64,000 nucleotides of DNA from Accumulibacter sp. (lineage in GTDB: Bacteria; Pseudomonadota; Gammaproteobacteria; Burkholderiales; Rhodocyclaceae), in NCBI RefSeq assembly GCF_023806625.1, contig NZ_JAMTDX010000083.1, positions 33,309 to 97,308 of the forward strand. The letters are read 5' to 3'. The notes under the pieces were generated by a model that ran no database searches, was not told the origin of the DNA, and saw nothing but the letters and a program-made list of their open reading frames with translations. A program made the translations under genes and the position numbers. Shown here in pieces: positions 19,009 through 29,450 of the stretch (position 1 is its first letter; each line of letters begins with the position of its first letter).

Positions 19009-19378
19009 GAACTCGGGCAGCAGGCTGCCGGCTCGGTGAGCCTGCGGCGATCGGCCATGGGGCCATCCCCCGAAGGATTCGGACCGGGGCTGGCCGGCGT
19101 CGTCGTTGCTGCGTATTCAGCGCGTGAAGAAGCTGCTAGCATGCCGGATGTTCCGGGTTCGGGCGACCGGCCGAGGCCGGGCGTCCATTCCGCCGGTCAG
19201 CTTGCCCGGTGTCACGGCGCAGCAATCGGCCAGGAGGTCCTTCGGTAGTACGCTGCTGGCGGGCTGAACGCGAGGCCGAGGCTGTCCCGGTGTGGCCGCG
19301 GGGTGGCTGCAGCATCGCGGGCTCTGCCGGGGCGGTAGCGAGAGGCCTCGGCGCCGGGTTGCCGGAAACTTCCAGATC
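19009..19378. other. Intergenic region before parE
   Basis: About 370 GC-rich bases with no convincing gene, terminator or promoter. Short open frames exist but show no family resemblance or ribosome-binding sites. Confidence 0.45.
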
Positions 19379-21328
19379 ATGACTTACAACGCAGAATCGA
19401 TTGCCGTTCTCAAGGGGCTCGAGCCGGTTCGTCATCGGCCCGGGATGTACACGCGGACCGATTCCCCGCTGCATATCGTCCAGGAGGCAATCGATAATGC
19501 GGCTGACGAGGCACTGGGCGGTTACTGCCGGCACATCGTCGTCACCGTTCACCGCGACCATTCGGTTTCCGTCGAGGATGACGGGCGGGGTATTCCGGTC
19601 GAAGTCCATCCACTCGAGAAGGTGTCGACGCTCGAGGTCGTGTTCACCCGCCTGCACGCCGGCGGCAAGTTCAACAAGGACGCTGGTGCCTCGGCCTACC
19701 GTTTCTCGGGCGGCCTGCACGGCGTCGGCGTCTCGGTGACCAACGCGCTGTCGACCCGCCTCGAGGTCGAGGTGGTCAGGAACGGCGCACGCCATCGGAT
19801 GGCCTTCGCCAGCGGCGCGGTCGTCGAGCCGCTGCAGCGTGTCGGCGACGCTCCGCGGAAGCTCAGCGGTACCCGCTTGCGCGTCTGGCCTGACCCCACC
19901 TTCTTCGACTCGGCGGTGATTCCGCTCGGTCAGCTCGAACGCCTGCTGCGCAGCAAGGCGCTCCTGTTGCCGGGCCTGCACGTTTCGCTGAGCATCGAGG
20001 ACGGGGCGACCAGCGAGTGGTGCTTCGCGAACGGCATGCTCCAGTATCTCGCCGAGCAGATCGATGGCGAGACGGTCGCTCCGCTGTTTGCCGGCGAGAA
20101 CTATGCGCCGCAAGGTGACGAGAATTTCCCGGTCGGCTCGGGAGCCGCGTGGGCAATCGGCTGGACGGCCGAGGGCACCGTCGCCCGTGAGTCTTACGTC
20201 AACCTGATTCCGACTCCGGCCGGCGGTACCCATGAGGCCGGGTTGCGTCAGGCGGCGCTCGAAGCGGTCAAGTCCTTCGCCGAGCACCACGCTCTGCTGC
20301 CCAAGGGAATCAGGCTCACGGCCGAGGACGTGCATTCACGGTTGAGCTTCGTGCTGGCCATCCGTATGCTCGATCCGTCGTTTCAGGGGCAAACGAAGGA
20401 ACGGCTCAACTCGCGTGACGCGCTGGCTCTCGTCGTGCGCATGCTCCGCGATCCGCTCGAGCTGTGGCTCAACGAGAATCCGGACCCGGGGAAGCGGATC
20501 ACCGAGCTGGCGATCCGTGCGGCGCAGGCACGCACACGCGCTGCGCAGAAGGTCGAAAAGCGCAAGCAGTCGGCAGTGGCGATCCTCCCCGGCAAGCTCT
20601 CCGACTGCCAGAGCGAGGACACGCGGCGCAACGAGATCTTCCTCGTCGAGGGTGATTCCGCCGGCGGCTCGGCCAAGGCCGGACGGGACAAGGACCTACA
20701 GGCGATTCTGCCGCTGCGTGGCAAGGTGCTGAATACCTGGGAAGTCGATGCGGCGAGCCTGTTCGCCAATCGCGAGGTGCACGACATCGCCGTGGCTCTG
20801 GGCATCGATCCACACCCGGCGAGCGCTCCGGACTCGGTTCTCGCCAACCTGCGTTATGGCAAGGTGGTGATCATGACCGACGCCGACGTCGACGGTTCGC
20901 ACATTCGTGTGCTTTTGTGCACGCTGTTCTACCGTCACTTCCCGAGGCTCGTCGCTGGCGGTCATCTCTACTTTGCCCAGCCGCCGTTGTATCGCCTGGA
21001 CGTTCCGGGACAGGGCAGGACGCGCCTGCCGCGCAAGATTTATGCGCTGGACGACGGCGAACTCGAAGCGGCGATCGATCGATTGCGCCTGGATGGCGTC
21101 AGGCGCGAAGCGATCTCGATTTCGCGCTTCAAGGGACTCGGCGAGATGAACTCCGAGCAGCTCTGGGAGACGACGATGTCGCCCGATACACGCCGGCTGG
21201 TGCGCGTGCGCATGCCTGTAGCCGAAGTTGCCCGGCCGGTGATGAACATGCTGATGGGCCGGAGCGAGTCCGCTGGCCGCCGCGCCTGGATGGAAGAGAA
21301 CGGCGCGCTGATCGGCGCCGAGAGCTGA
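19379..21328 (+). CDS. parE: DNA topoisomerase IV subunit B
   Basis: ATPase subunit of topoisomerase IV, 649 residues. The GHKL ATPase domain shows [23 protein letters not shown] and [16 protein letters not shown]. The C-terminal TOPRIM part has [14 protein letters not shown] and the metal-binding DADVDGSH. The short TOPRIM without the GyrB insert, and [14 protein letters not shown] near the end, favour ParE over GyrB. Together with ParC it decatenates daughter chromosomes. The ATG at 19379 is chosen because [20 protein letters not shown] is the typical beginning; a longer open frame upstream is not family-like. parC follows after 13 bases. Confidence 0.93.
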   Translation: MTYNAESIAVLKGLEPVRHRPGMYTRTDSPLHIVQEAIDNAADEALGGYCRHIVVTVHRDHSVSVEDDGRGIPVEVHPLEKVSTLEVVFTRLHAGGKFNKDAGASAYRFSGGLHGVGVSVTNALSTRLEVEVVRNGARHRMAFASGAVVEPLQRVGDAPRKLSGTRLRVWPDPTFFDSAVIPLGQLERLLRSKALLLPGLHVSLSIEDGATSEWCFANGMLQYLAEQIDGETVAPLFAGENYAPQGDENFPVGSGAAWAIGWTAEGTVARESYVNLIPTPAGGTHEAGLRQAALEAVKSFAEHHALLPKGIRLTAEDVHSRLSFVLAIRMLDPSFQGQTKERLNSRDALALVVRMLRDPLELWLNENPDPGKRITELAIRAAQARTRAAQKVEKRKQSAVAILPGKLSDCQSEDTRRNEIFLVEGDSAGGSAKAGRDKDLQAILPLRGKVLNTWEVDAASLFANREVHDIAVALGIDPHPASAPDSVLANLRYGKVVIMTDADVDGSHIRVLLCTLFYRHFPRLVAGGHLYFAQPPLYRLDVPGQGRTRLPRKIYALDDGELEAAIDRLRLDGVRREAISISRFKGLGEMNSEQLWETTMSPDTRRLVRVRMPVAEVARPVMNMLMGRSESAGRRAWMEENGALIGAES

Positions 21329-21341
21329 GGAGGTCCCGATC

Positions 21342-23699
21342 GTGAACAAGGATTCGACGCCGGACCTCTTCTCCGGTCTGCTCGAGGAGGCTGGCGGGGG
21401 CCCGCCAGGACCGCCCGGACCACCTCCGCCGCCAGTGGAATCCGGCGACGACGACAGCATCCTGCTCCACGATTCGGCTGCTCGCGACTACCTCGAATAC
21501 GCGGTGGCCGTGGTCAAGGGACGCGCTCTCCCCGAGGTCAAGGACGGACTCAAGCCGGTGCAGCGTCGCGTCCTCTTCGCGATGCGCGAACTCGGCCTGT
21601 CGGCAACGGCCCGGCCAGTCAAATCGGCCCGTGTCGTCGGCGACGTGATCGGCAAGTTTCATCCGCACGGGGACGCCTCGGCCTACGATGCGATGGTCCG
21701 AGTCGCGCAGCCGTTCGTTCTGCGTTACCCGCTGGTTGACGGTCAGGGCAATTTCGGTTCGCGCGACGGCGACAACGCGGCGGCGATGCGCTACACGGAA
21801 GCGCGCCTGACGCCGATCGCCGAACTGCTGCTCGGCGAACTCGGCGAGGGTACCGTCGATTTCCAGTCGAACTACGACGGCTCGCTCGAGGAGCCGGCAT
21901 TCCTGCCGGCACGCTTGCCCTTCGTGCTGCTCAACGGGGCTTCGGGGATCGCTGTCGGCATGGCCACCGAGATCCCGTCGCACAACCTGCGCGAAGTGGC
22001 CGCAGCGGTGATTCACAAGATCGAGCACCCGGCGGCCGGGGTCGATGAGCTGCTCGAACATCTGCCGGGGCCCGACTTCCCCGGAGGCGGACAGATCATC
22101 TCGCCGTCCGCGGACATCGCTGCCGCCTACGCGAGCGGGCGCGGATCGTTGCGCGTCCGCGCGCGCTACGAGATCGAGGAACTGGCCCGCGGTGCCTGGC
22201 AGCTGGTGTTCACCGAACTGCCTCCGGGCGTCTCGACGGCCAGGGTGCTCGCCGAGGTCGGTGCGCTGCTCAATCCACAGCCCAGACCGGGCAGGAAGAC
22301 GATCGAGCAGTCGGCCGCGCAGCTCAAGGCCCTGTTCGCCTCTCAGCTCGATCGCGCTCGCGACGAATCGGGCAAGGACGACGACGTCCGGCTGGTCTTC
22401 GAGCCGGCGAGCTCGCGGATCGACCGCGGCGAGTTCATCGGCCTGCTGCTCGCGCACACGAGTCTCGAAACCTCGGCCCCGATCAACCTGGTCGCCGTGG
22501 GGATCGATGGCCGTCCGTGTCAGAAGTCGCTCGCCGACCTGATCGGCGAATGGTGTTCGTTCCGTATTCGCATCGTCGAGCGGCGAACCCGTCATCGCCT
22601 GAACAAGGCCGAAGAAAGGATCCACATCCTTGAAGGCCGGCTGATCGTCTTGCTGAACATCGACGAGGTCATACGCCTGATCCGCGAGTCGGACGACCCG
22701 AAGGCCGCGCTGATCGCCCGCTTCGCGCTATCCGATCGACAGGCCGAGGACATCCTCGAAATCCGCCTGCGCCAGCTGGCGCGGCTGGAGGGCATCCGCA
22801 TCGAGCAGGAACTCGGCCGGCTGCACGCCGAGCGGGAAGGGCTTGTCCGCCTGCTCGGCAGCAACGCGCTGCTGCGCCGGCAGGTGATCCGGGAAATCCG
22901 GGCCGACGCAGACAAGTACGGTGATCCGCGCCGGACGCTGATCCAGGCGGCTGCGACGGCCTCGCGCTCCGAGGTGGCGACCGTCGCCGACGAGCCGGTG
23001 ACGGTGATCATTTCCGCGAAGGGATGGGCACGGGTCAGGCAAGGTCACGGGCTCGACCTTTCCGGAGTCGTTTACAAGGAAGGCGATCGCGCCGGATCAG
23101 CCCAGGAGTGCCGCTCGGTCGACTCGCTGATCGTCGTCTCCAGCGAGGGACGCGCCTTCACTGTCGCGATCGCCGGTCTTCCCGATGGGCGTGGCATGGG
23201 CGCCCCGCTCTCTTCGTTTGTCGACCTGGCCGGGGGCAGGATCGCCCACGTTCTCACCGGTCGTCCGGAAGACGAGATTCTCGTCGCCAAGACCTCGGGC
23301 TACGGCTTCATCTGCCGTTTCGCCGACCTGCTCTCGCGACAGAAGGCGGGCAAGGCTTTCCTCTCCGTCGAGGAGGGCGCGACGATCCTGCCACCGCTGC
23401 GGGTCGCCGGTCGGGACCACTTGGCCGCCCTCTCGGAGGATGGTCGCCTGCTCGTCTTTCCGCTCGATCAGATGAAGCGGCTGAGCGCCGGCAAGGGTGT
23501 GCAGATCATCGGCTTGCGCGAGGGAGAAGCGCTGCGCTCGGTGTGCGCGATCAGCGGCACCCGGGTCGCGGTTCGCGGCATGCTGCGCAACCGGACGAAG
23601 ACGCTGGTCTCGGACGACCGGCACCTTGGCCAGCGTGCTCGCCGCGGAGCGCCGATCGGGCCGCTCGTGCACGCGACGCTCGAAGCCTCGGCCGGTTGA
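21342..23699 (+). CDS. parC: DNA topoisomerase IV subunit A
   Basis: Breakage-reunion subunit, 785 residues with a GTG start preceded by GAGGAGGTCC. The active-site Tyr is in [10 protein letters not shown], preceded by the winged-helix stretch [17 protein letters not shown]-terminal beta-pinwheel region follows ([25 protein letters not shown]). An unusual feature is an N-terminal ~45-residue extension with a run of Gly and Pro ([14 protein letters not shown]) before the conserved [11 protein letters not shown]. Operon with parE. Confidence 0.93.
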   Translation: MNKDSTPDLFSGLLEEAGGGPPGPPGPPPPPVESGDDDSILLHDSAARDYLEYAVAVVKGRALPEVKDGLKPVQRRVLFAMRELGLSATARPVKSARVVGDVIGKFHPHGDASAYDAMVRVAQPFVLRYPLVDGQGNFGSRDGDNAAAMRYTEARLTPIAELLLGELGEGTVDFQSNYDGSLEEPAFLPARLPFVLLNGASGIAVGMATEIPSHNLREVAAAVIHKIEHPAAGVDELLEHLPGPDFPGGGQIISPSADIAAAYASGRGSLRVRARYEIEELARGAWQLVFTELPPGVSTARVLAEVGALLNPQPRPGRKTIEQSAAQLKALFASQLDRARDESGKDDDVRLVFEPASSRIDRGEFIGLLLAHTSLETSAPINLVAVGIDGRPCQKSLADLIGEWCSFRIRIVERRTRHRLNKAEERIHILEGRLIVLLNIDEVIRLIRESDDPKAALIARFALSDRQAEDILEIRLRQLARLEGIRIEQELGRLHAEREGLVRLLGSNALLRRQVIREIRADADKYGDPRRTLIQAAATASRSEVATVADEPVTVIISAKGWARVRQGHGLDLSGVVYKEGDRAGSAQECRSVDSLIVVSSEGRAFTVAIAGLPDGRGMGAPLSSFVDLAGGRIAHVLTGRPEDEILVAKTSGYGFICRFADLLSRQKAGKAFLSVEEGATILPPLRVAGRDHLAALSEDGRLLVFPLDQMKRLSAGKGVQIIGLREGEALRSVCAISGTRVAVRGMLRNRTKTLVSDDRHLGQRARRGAPIGPLVHATLEASAG

Positions 23700-23733
23700 A
23701 GCTGCCGGAATCACCAGGAAGGAGGAACGGGCG

Positions 23734-24222
23734 ATGGCCGAAGGGCAAGGATCGAAGGCAAGGGGGCGGCGGACCGTCGCCGGACTGTTGTGCACACTGA
23801 TGTGCCTGCCGGTTGTCGCCGAAGAGGTCGGGTGCGTGACCACCGAGTGGAAACTCATCGGTGCCAATCACCGGGTCTGCGTCGCCAGTTTCCACGACCC
23901 GAAGATCCCCGGTGTCACCTGCCACGTGAGCCAGGCGAGGACCGGGGGGGTCAGCGGATCGCTCGGGCTGGCTCAGGATCCTTCGCAGTTCTCGCTCGCC
24001 TGCCGACAGACCGGACCGATCAGCCTGCCGGCCAAGCTTCCGAAAGAGGCGACGGTGTTCACCGAGGACACGTCGATTGTCTTCAAGGAAACACGCGTCG
24101 TCAGATTGTGGGACGAGGCGAACAGGACGCTGGTCTATCTGGCGATCAGTCGCAAGCTGATCGATGGCGCGCCGGCGAACAGCGTTTCGACGGTGCCGGT
24201 GATGCCCTGGGGTGGGCAGTGA
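23734..24222 (+). CDS. creA: CreA family periplasmic protein
   Basis: A 162-residue protein of the CreA family, exported and of unclear function. A signal peptide (AVAGLLCTLMC type hydrophobic core ending at PVVAEE) follows ~15 mostly polar residues. Conserved CreA features: VGCVTTEWK, VASFHDPKIPGVTCHVSQA and an internal Cys pair suitable for a disulphide. The ATG at 23734 has AGGAAGGAGG upstream. It lies 34 bases after parC and may be transcribed with it. In Enterobacteria creA sits beside the creBCD regulators, which are absent here. Confidence 0.85.
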   Translation: MAEGQGSKARGRRTVAGLLCTLMCLPVVAEEVGCVTTEWKLIGANHRVCVASFHDPKIPGVTCHVSQARTGGVSGSLGLAQDPSQFSLACRQTGPISLPAKLPKEATVFTEDTSIVFKETRVVRLWDEANRTLVYLAISRKLIDGAPANSVSTVPVMPWGGQ

Positions 24223-24240
24223 GTCCGGAGGAAGGCAGTC

Positions 24241-25578
24241 GTGCTGCCGAGCGGCGACGACGCCACCCCGGGGGCCAGCGAGAGCCTGCCCCCGAGTGCT
24301 GCCGCTGGCCGCGACGCTGACCCCGGGAGCCCATCGATGGCCGTAGCCGGCGTCGGCGAGAACGTCTGCGACGTCGGCGGGCTCGGCCAGGTGTTCACCC
24401 CCTTGCCGGTGGTCGAGGTGATGCTCGGACTGGTCAGGAATCGCGGGCGGATCCTCGAGCCGGCCTGCGGGGACGGTGCCTTCCTGCGCCATTTTCCCTC
24501 GGCGGTGGGCATCGAGATCGACGCCCGTCACGCTCCGACCGGCGCGCGGGTCATGGACTTCTTCGACTATCCGCAGCACGAGTCGTTCGCGACGATCATC
24601 GGTAATCCGCCGTACGTGCGTTACCAGGACATTGCGCAGGGTACTCGCCGACTGATTCGCCGCAGCGTGCTCGACGGGCGGTCGAACCTGTACCTGCTGT
24701 TCATCGAGAAGTGCCTGCACCACCTGGCTCCGGGCGGCGAACTCGTGTTGATCACTCCACGGGACTTCGTCAAGGCGACTTCGGCCGTGCCGTTGAATCG
24801 CCTGCTCCATGCCCGTGGAACGATCACCGACTTCGTCGAACTCGGCGATTCGCGGCTGTTTGCCGGCGCCACACCGAACTGTGCGATCTGGCGCTTCGAA
24901 CTCGGGAACTTCTCGAGACGCACGCGGTATGCGGCACAGGGAGTCGCCGATGGTCTCGCCGGCTTGGCGAGACTGCAATGGGATGAGCGCCGGTTCATCG
25001 AAAGCGGCGGGCATCTCCTGTTCACGCGTGGCGACTATCCGTTGCGCCTGTCCGACATCGCCTTCGTCAAGGTTGGAGCGGTTTCGGGGGCCGATGACGT
25101 TTATGCCAGCGACGTTTACGGGAACCGCAGCTTCGTCTGTTCGGAGACGGTGACCACGGGAACGACCCGGCGCATGCTCTGGATCGAATCTGGAGATCCG
25201 CCGCCGGCGGTGCTGCTGCCGTTCAAGGAGAGACTTCTCGCCCGGCGTGTTCGCCCGTTCGATGAATCGAACTGGTGGCACTGGGGCCGCGGCTATTACC
25301 AGTCGGATCGCCCGCGGGTCTATGTCAATGCCCGGACGCGTCGTCCGCAGCCCTTCTTCGTCCATCCCTGCCCGCATTACGACGGCGCGGTGCTGGCGAT
25401 CTTTGCGCACGACCCGGCGGGCGACGTACGTGCTCTGGCGGTGGCGCTCAACGGTATCGACTGGGACGACCTCGGCTTCGTCTGCGATGGTCGTTTCCTG
25501 TTCACCCAGCGCAGTCTGGAACAGACGCCGTTGCCCGTCGCGCTCGCCGTGTTCGCGCCGGCTCGCAGTGTAAAATAA
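24241..25578 (+). CDS. Solitary adenine-specific (N6) DNA methyltransferase
   Basis: A 445-residue class I SAM-dependent methyltransferase. The order is QVFTP motif, SAM-binding EPACGDGAFLRHF (about residue 75), then the catalytic NPPYVRYQD (about residue 122). This is the arrangement of gamma-type N6-adenine methyltransferases such as the TaqI/Eco57I group. The C-terminal ~250 residues would hold the target-recognition region. GGAGGAAGG supports the GTG at 24241; an ATG at 24337 is an alternative. No restriction endonuclease gene is adjacent, so it looks solitary. Recognition site unknown. It sits between creA and gshA, in ordinary core chromosome. Confidence 0.78.
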   Translation: MLPSGDDATPGASESLPPSAAAGRDADPGSPSMAVAGVGENVCDVGGLGQVFTPLPVVEVMLGLVRNRGRILEPACGDGAFLRHFPSAVGIEIDARHAPTGARVMDFFDYPQHESFATIIGNPPYVRYQDIAQGTRRLIRRSVLDGRSNLYLLFIEKCLHHLAPGGELVLITPRDFVKATSAVPLNRLLHARGTITDFVELGDSRLFAGATPNCAIWRFELGNFSRRTRYAAQGVADGLAGLARLQWDERRFIESGGHLLFTRGDYPLRLSDIAFVKVGAVSGADDVYASDVYGNRSFVCSETVTTGTTRRMLWIESGDPPPAVLLPFKERLLARRVRPFDESNWWHWGRGYYQSDRPRVYVNARTRRPQPFFVHPCPHYDGAVLAIFAHDPAGDVRALAVALNGIDWDDLGFVCDGRFLFTQRSLEQTPLPVALAVFAPARSVK

Positions 25579-25586
25579 CGAGCTTG

Positions 25587-25607
25587 CCGGCGGCGGCCCG
25601 CCGCCGG
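25587..25607. repeat. 9-bp stem-loop between methyltransferase gene and gshA
   Basis: CCGGCGGCG at 25587-25595 pairs with CGCCGCCGG at 25599-25607 around a 3-base loop, starting 8 bases after the methyltransferase stop. No T-run follows, so it may end transcription weakly or protect the mRNA. A TAAAAT at 25571-25576 overlaps the stop and might be a -10 for gshA. Confidence 0.4.
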
Positions 25608-25653
25608 ACGTGCAACGCTACTGCCGGACTTCGCGGATTGGAGACAAGCCGAT

Positions 25654-26961
25654 ATGGTTCCACGTCTGACGACAGCCCTCGACGGTCCTCTGCTGGAGAT
25701 CGAGCGTCGCTGCCTCGAAGCCCAGCCGGAAATCGAGCGCTGGCTGCGTGGGCAATGGCAGGAGCACACGCCGCCTTTCTACGGCTCGGTCGACCTGCGC
25801 AACGCCGGTTTCAAACTCGCCCCGGTGGACATGAATCTGTTCCCCGGTGGGTTCAACAACCTCGACGCCACCTTTCTGCCGCTGTGCGTGCAGGCCGCGA
25901 TGACGGCGATCGACCGGATCTGCCCGGACGCCCGCCGCCTGCTGCTGATCCCCGAGAACCACACACGCAATCTGTTCTATCTGCAAAACGTTGCGCAACT
26001 GGCGACGATCCTGCGGATGACCGGTCTCGAAGTGCGTCTGGGTTCGCTGCTCCCGGACATCGACAGACCGACGGCACTCGATCTTCCGGACGGGTCGTCG
26101 CTACTGCTCGAGCCTCTCGTGCGCAGCGGTTCGCGGATCGGACTCAGCGATTTCGCCCCCTGCGCCGTGCTGCTGAACAACGACCTCTCGGCGGGAATCC
26201 CCGGGATCCTGTGCGGGATCCGCGAGCAGTTCGTCCTGCCGCCACTGCACGCCGGCTGGGCAGTTCGCCGCAAGTCGAATCACTTTGCCGCATATGACGA
26301 GGTCGCCAACGACTTCGCGCGTCTCGTCGGTATCGATCCGTGGCGGATCAATCCGTACTTCTCGGTGTGCAGCAGCGTCGATTTCCACGAGCGCCAGGGT
26401 GAGGACTGTCTGGCCGCAAACGTCGATGCGCTTCTCGGACTGATTGGCGAGAAGTACCGGCAGTACTCGATCGACGAGACGCCCTACGTCGTCGTCAAGG
26501 CCGACGCAGGCACCTACGGCATGGGCGTGATGACCGTCCGGGACGCTTCGCAGGTCAGGGGGCTCAGTCGCCGGCAGCGCAACAAGATGTCGGTGATCAA
26601 GGAGGGCATGCCCGTATCGCAGGTGATCATCCAGGAGGGGGTGCACACTTACGAGCAGATCGGCAGTGGCGCTCAGGAGGGCGTCGCCGAGCCGGTCGTC
26701 TACATGATCGATCGCTTCGTCGTCGGAGGCTTCTACCGGGTGCACACCGGTCGCGGGAGGGACGAGAACCTCAACGCTCCAGGGATGCATTTCGAGCCGC
26801 TGGCCTTCGAAACGAGTTGCTCGCTGCCTGACCAGGGCCAGAATCCGGATGCCGCGCCGAATCGCTTCTACGTCTATGGGGTCGTGGCCCGCCTGGCGCA
26901 ACTGGCTGCCTCGATCGAACTTGAACGCACCGCTCCGGCGGAGGAGCCCTCATGCGCATAG
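25654..26961 (+). CDS. gshA: Glutamate-cysteine ligase, Thiobacillus ferrooxidans-type
   Basis: First enzyme of glutathione synthesis, ATP-dependent formation of gamma-glutamylcysteine. The 435-residue protein matches the ferrooxidans-type GshA family found in many betaproteobacteria, not the E. coli type. Notable blocks: VDMNLFPGGFNNLD near residue 60, INPYFSVCSSVDFHERQGE, VVKADAGTYGMGVMTV, and FVVGGFYRVHTGRGRDENLN near the C-terminus. Overlaps gshB by ten bases, so the pathway is translationally coupled. Confidence 0.9.
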   Translation: MVPRLTTALDGPLLEIERRCLEAQPEIERWLRGQWQEHTPPFYGSVDLRNAGFKLAPVDMNLFPGGFNNLDATFLPLCVQAAMTAIDRICPDARRLLLIPENHTRNLFYLQNVAQLATILRMTGLEVRLGSLLPDIDRPTALDLPDGSSLLLEPLVRSGSRIGLSDFAPCAVLLNNDLSAGIPGILCGIREQFVLPPLHAGWAVRRKSNHFAAYDEVANDFARLVGIDPWRINPYFSVCSSVDFHERQGEDCLAANVDALLGLIGEKYRQYSIDETPYVVVKADAGTYGMGVMTVRDASQVRGLSRRQRNKMSVIKEGMPVSQVIIQEGVHTYEQIGSGAQEGVAEPVVYMIDRFVVGGFYRVHTGRGRDENLNAPGMHFEPLAFETSCSLPDQGQNPDAAPNRFYVYGVVARLAQLAASIELERTAPAEEPSCA

Positions 26962-27905
26962 CCTTCATCGTCGACCCGTTGCCTTCGCTGAAGGCGTACA
27001 AGGACTCGAGCATCGCGATGATGCGCGCGGCCCAGGCCGCCGGGCATGCGGTCTGGGCGATTCAGCAGCCGACAATCCACTGGTCGCCGCTGCACGGCGT
27101 CCGTGCTGAAGCGGTGCACCTCGAAATGCTCGCTGACGACGATGAGTGGTTCGTCGAGGTTGACCGTCACGTCGTCGCCCTGCGCGATTTTCGTGCAGTG
27201 CTGATGCGCAAGGACCCACCGTTCGACCTCGAATACGTCACCACCACCTGGCTCCTCGAGCGTGCCGAAGCCGAGGGCGCGCGGGTGTTCAACCGGCCAC
27301 GCGCGCTGCGTGACCACTCCGAGAAACTTTCGGTGACCGAGTTTTCGCAGTTCACCGTGCCGCTGGTCGTCGGACGTGACGCCGCGGTGATCCATTCGTT
27401 CATCGACCGGGAGCGGGACACGATCCTCAAGCCACTCGACGGCATGGGTGGCAGCGAGATCTTCCGGGTTCGCCACGACGATCCCAACCGCAACGTCATC
27501 ATCGAGTCGCTGACGCACTATGGTGCGCGGACGATCATGGCTCAGCGCTACATTCCGGAGATCGCCGACGGCGACAAGAGGATTCTGATCGTCGGCGGAA
27601 AAGTCGTCCCCTACTGTCTGGCGCGCATTCCGAAAGCCGGAGAGACGCGCGGCAACCTGGCTGCCGGAGGCAGGGGCGTCGCGCGCGAGCTCAGCGCACG
27701 TGATCGGGAAATAGCCGAAGCACTGGCGCCGGTGCTCGCCGCGCGCGGATTGCTGATCGTCGGTCTCGACGTAATCGGTGACTGGCTCACCGAGATCAAC
27801 GTCACCAGCCCGACCTGTATGGTCGAGATTGCCGAACAGACCGGCCTTGACGCGGCCGAAATGGTCGTCGCTGCTCTGGAGCGTGAGTGCGCAGCGGTCG
27901 TCTAG
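26952..27905 (+). CDS. gshB: Glutathione synthetase
   Basis: ATP-grasp ligase of 317 residues that joins gamma-glutamylcysteine and glycine. The N-terminal MRIAFIVDPLPSLKAYKDSS is typical of GshB. ATP-grasp motifs include ILKPLDGMGGSEIFRV, MAQRYIPEIADGDKRIL and the metal-binding LTEINVTSPTC. It overlaps gshA at its start and apbE at its end. Confidence 0.95.
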   Translation: MRIAFIVDPLPSLKAYKDSSIAMMRAAQAAGHAVWAIQQPTIHWSPLHGVRAEAVHLEMLADDDEWFVEVDRHVVALRDFRAVLMRKDPPFDLEYVTTTWLLERAEAEGARVFNRPRALRDHSEKLSVTEFSQFTVPLVVGRDAAVIHSFIDRERDTILKPLDGMGGSEIFRVRHDDPNRNVIIESLTHYGARTIMAQRYIPEIADGDKRILIVGGKVVPYCLARIPKAGETRGNLAAGGRGVARELSARDREIAEALAPVLAARGLLIVGLDVIGDWLTEINVTSPTCMVEIAEQTGLDAAEMVVAALERECAAVV

Positions 27906-28924
27906 CCTCGCTCGTCGTTCTGCTGTTCGCTCTCGCGGCCTGTAGCCGTGCGCCGCTGTATCATCAGGAAGCCTTCGTCTTCGGTACCCGAGTCGAGGTC
28001 TGGGTCGCCGGCCTGCCGGAAGCCGAGGCGCGTCCGGCGGTGGCCTCCGTGCTCCGCGAGTTCGACAGGCTGCACCGCAGCTACCATGCCTGGCAGCCGT
28101 CCGAGCTCAGCGCGCTGAACGCAGCTCTCGCTGAAGGCAGGGCGCATCCGGTGAGCGCCGAATTGGCCGATCTGCTCAGCCAGGCACAGCGGTTCACCGA
28201 ACTCGGCGAGCAACTGTTCGATCCGGGAATCGGCCGGCTGATCGCTCTGTGGGGCTTCCAGTCCGACGAACCCCCTGCCGCACTTCCCGAGACGCGCGCG
28301 CTGGCCGCCTGGCGGGCCGCCCGGCCAAGCTTGCTCGATCTGCGTCTCGACGGCCAGACGGCGAGTTCGTCCCAGCGTTGGCTGGCGGTGGACTTTGGTG
28401 GCTATCTCAAGGGCGTGGCGCTCGACCGGGCAGCGAGCCTGCTCAGGGAGCAGGGCGTGCGTGACGCGCTGGTCAACATCGGGGGCAACGTCATCGTGCT
28501 CGGCAGCAAAAACGGCCAGCCGTGGCGCGTCGGCATCCAGCATCCGCGTCAGGCGGGAGCGCTGGCCACCGTCGAGCTCGGCGACGGCGAGGCGATCGGC
28601 ACGTCGGGCGACTATCAGCGCTACTTCGAGGCTCGCGGTCGGCGCTACTGCCATATCCTCGATCCGCGCAGCGCCGAGCCTGTGGGTCACACGCAGTCGC
28701 TGACCGTGCTGATCTCGCCGCAACCCCTGGCCGGGACGATCTCCGACTTTGCCTCGAAGCCGTTGTTCATCGCTGGCGATGACTGGGCCAGGCTGGCTCG
28801 CAAGCTGCGCATCGACCAGGTGCTGAGGGTCGATGCGCAAGGGCGGATCGAGGTCAGCCGCGCTCTGCACGGTCGGCTGAGCTATCCGGGCGGTCAACCC
28901 GAAGGCCTCGAGATCGTCCGCTGA
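27887..28924 (+). CDS. apbE: FAD:protein FMN transferase (ApbE), lipoprotein
   Basis: A 345-residue ApbE with a GTG start inside the end of gshB (19-base overlap). The lipoprotein signal has lipobox ALAAC (Cys ~19), so it should be anchored on the periplasmic side. Family motifs: YHAWQPSELSALN, AVDFGGYLKGVALDRA, NIGGNVIVLG, GTSGDYQRYF and ILDPRSAEPV. It would attach FMN covalently to a Thr of flavoproteins such as NqrB/NqrC or RnfG. No such target gene lies in the window. Its place between gshB and the PTS genes is a local insertion relative to the usual betaproteobacterial order. Confidence 0.9.
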   Translation: MRSGRLASLVVLLFALAACSRAPLYHQEAFVFGTRVEVWVAGLPEAEARPAVASVLREFDRLHRSYHAWQPSELSALNAALAEGRAHPVSAELADLLSQAQRFTELGEQLFDPGIGRLIALWGFQSDEPPAALPETRALAAWRAARPSLLDLRLDGQTASSSQRWLAVDFGGYLKGVALDRAASLLREQGVRDALVNIGGNVIVLGSKNGQPWRVGIQHPRQAGALATVELGDGEAIGTSGDYQRYFEARGRRYCHILDPRSAEPVGHTQSLTVLISPQPLAGTISDFASKPLFIAGDDWARLARKLRIDQVLRVDAQGRIEVSRALHGRLSYPGGQPEGLEIVR

Positions 28925-29038
28925 ACGTGTCACCGTGGACGCCGCCACGTGCAGCCGTGGCGCGCCCATCCCGCAGCGGGGTGCTGCCGGGCGGCTTCGA
29001 ATCGCTTAGAATGGCAGCCTGTCGCAAGGGTTGAGGCA

Positions 29039-29428
29039 ATGATCGGAATTCTTCTGATTACCCACGGGTCGTTTGGCGAGAGCCTGATCCAGAACGTCTG
29101 CCACGTGCTCAACAAGCGTCCGCCGCTGATCGCTCAGCTCGGCGTCGCTGCTCAGGACGATCCGCTGGACATCCTGCCGCTGGCGCGCCTGCTGCTCAAG
29201 GAGGTCGATGCCGGCGAAGGCGTCTTGGTGATGACCGACATCTTTGGCGCCACTCCCGGAAATCTGGCGCTCAAGCTGCTTGATCCGGGGCACGTCGAGG
29301 GGGTGGCCGGAGCGAGTCTGCCGATGCTGCTGCGCGCTCTGACGTACCGCGGACACGGCATGGAAACGATGCTGGAGAAGGCGCTGAGCGGTGGTCGCGA
29401 CGGCGTGATCAAGTTGCCGGCGGGGTAG
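29039..29428 (+). CDS. PTS EIIA component, mannose family
   Basis: A 129-residue EIIA of the mannose (PTS-EIIA fructose/mannose) family. The phosphoryl-accepting His is in LLITHGSFG (residue 9), and the conserved TDIFGATPGNLA block is present. There is no EIIB or EIIC partner nearby, so it is more likely a phosphorylation-state sensor than part of a sugar importer. The ATG at 29039, with AAGGGTTGAGG upstream, is preferred to a start 30 codons earlier. HPr and EI genes follow directly. A TAGAAT at 29007-29012 may mark a promoter. Confidence 0.88.
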   Translation: MIGILLITHGSFGESLIQNVCHVLNKRPPLIAQLGVAAQDDPLDILPLARLLLKEVDAGEGVLVMTDIFGATPGNLALKLLDPGHVEGVAGASLPMLLRALTYRGHGMETMLEKALSGGRDGVIKLPAG

Positions 29429-29450
29429 GAACACAAGGAGGAAGGTCGCC

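Noticed and set aside
23551-25410. A 619-codon open frame on the minus strand opposite parC, creA and the methyltransferase
   Set aside because: No recognisable domains; the plus-strand genes have clear motifs and ribosome-binding sites.
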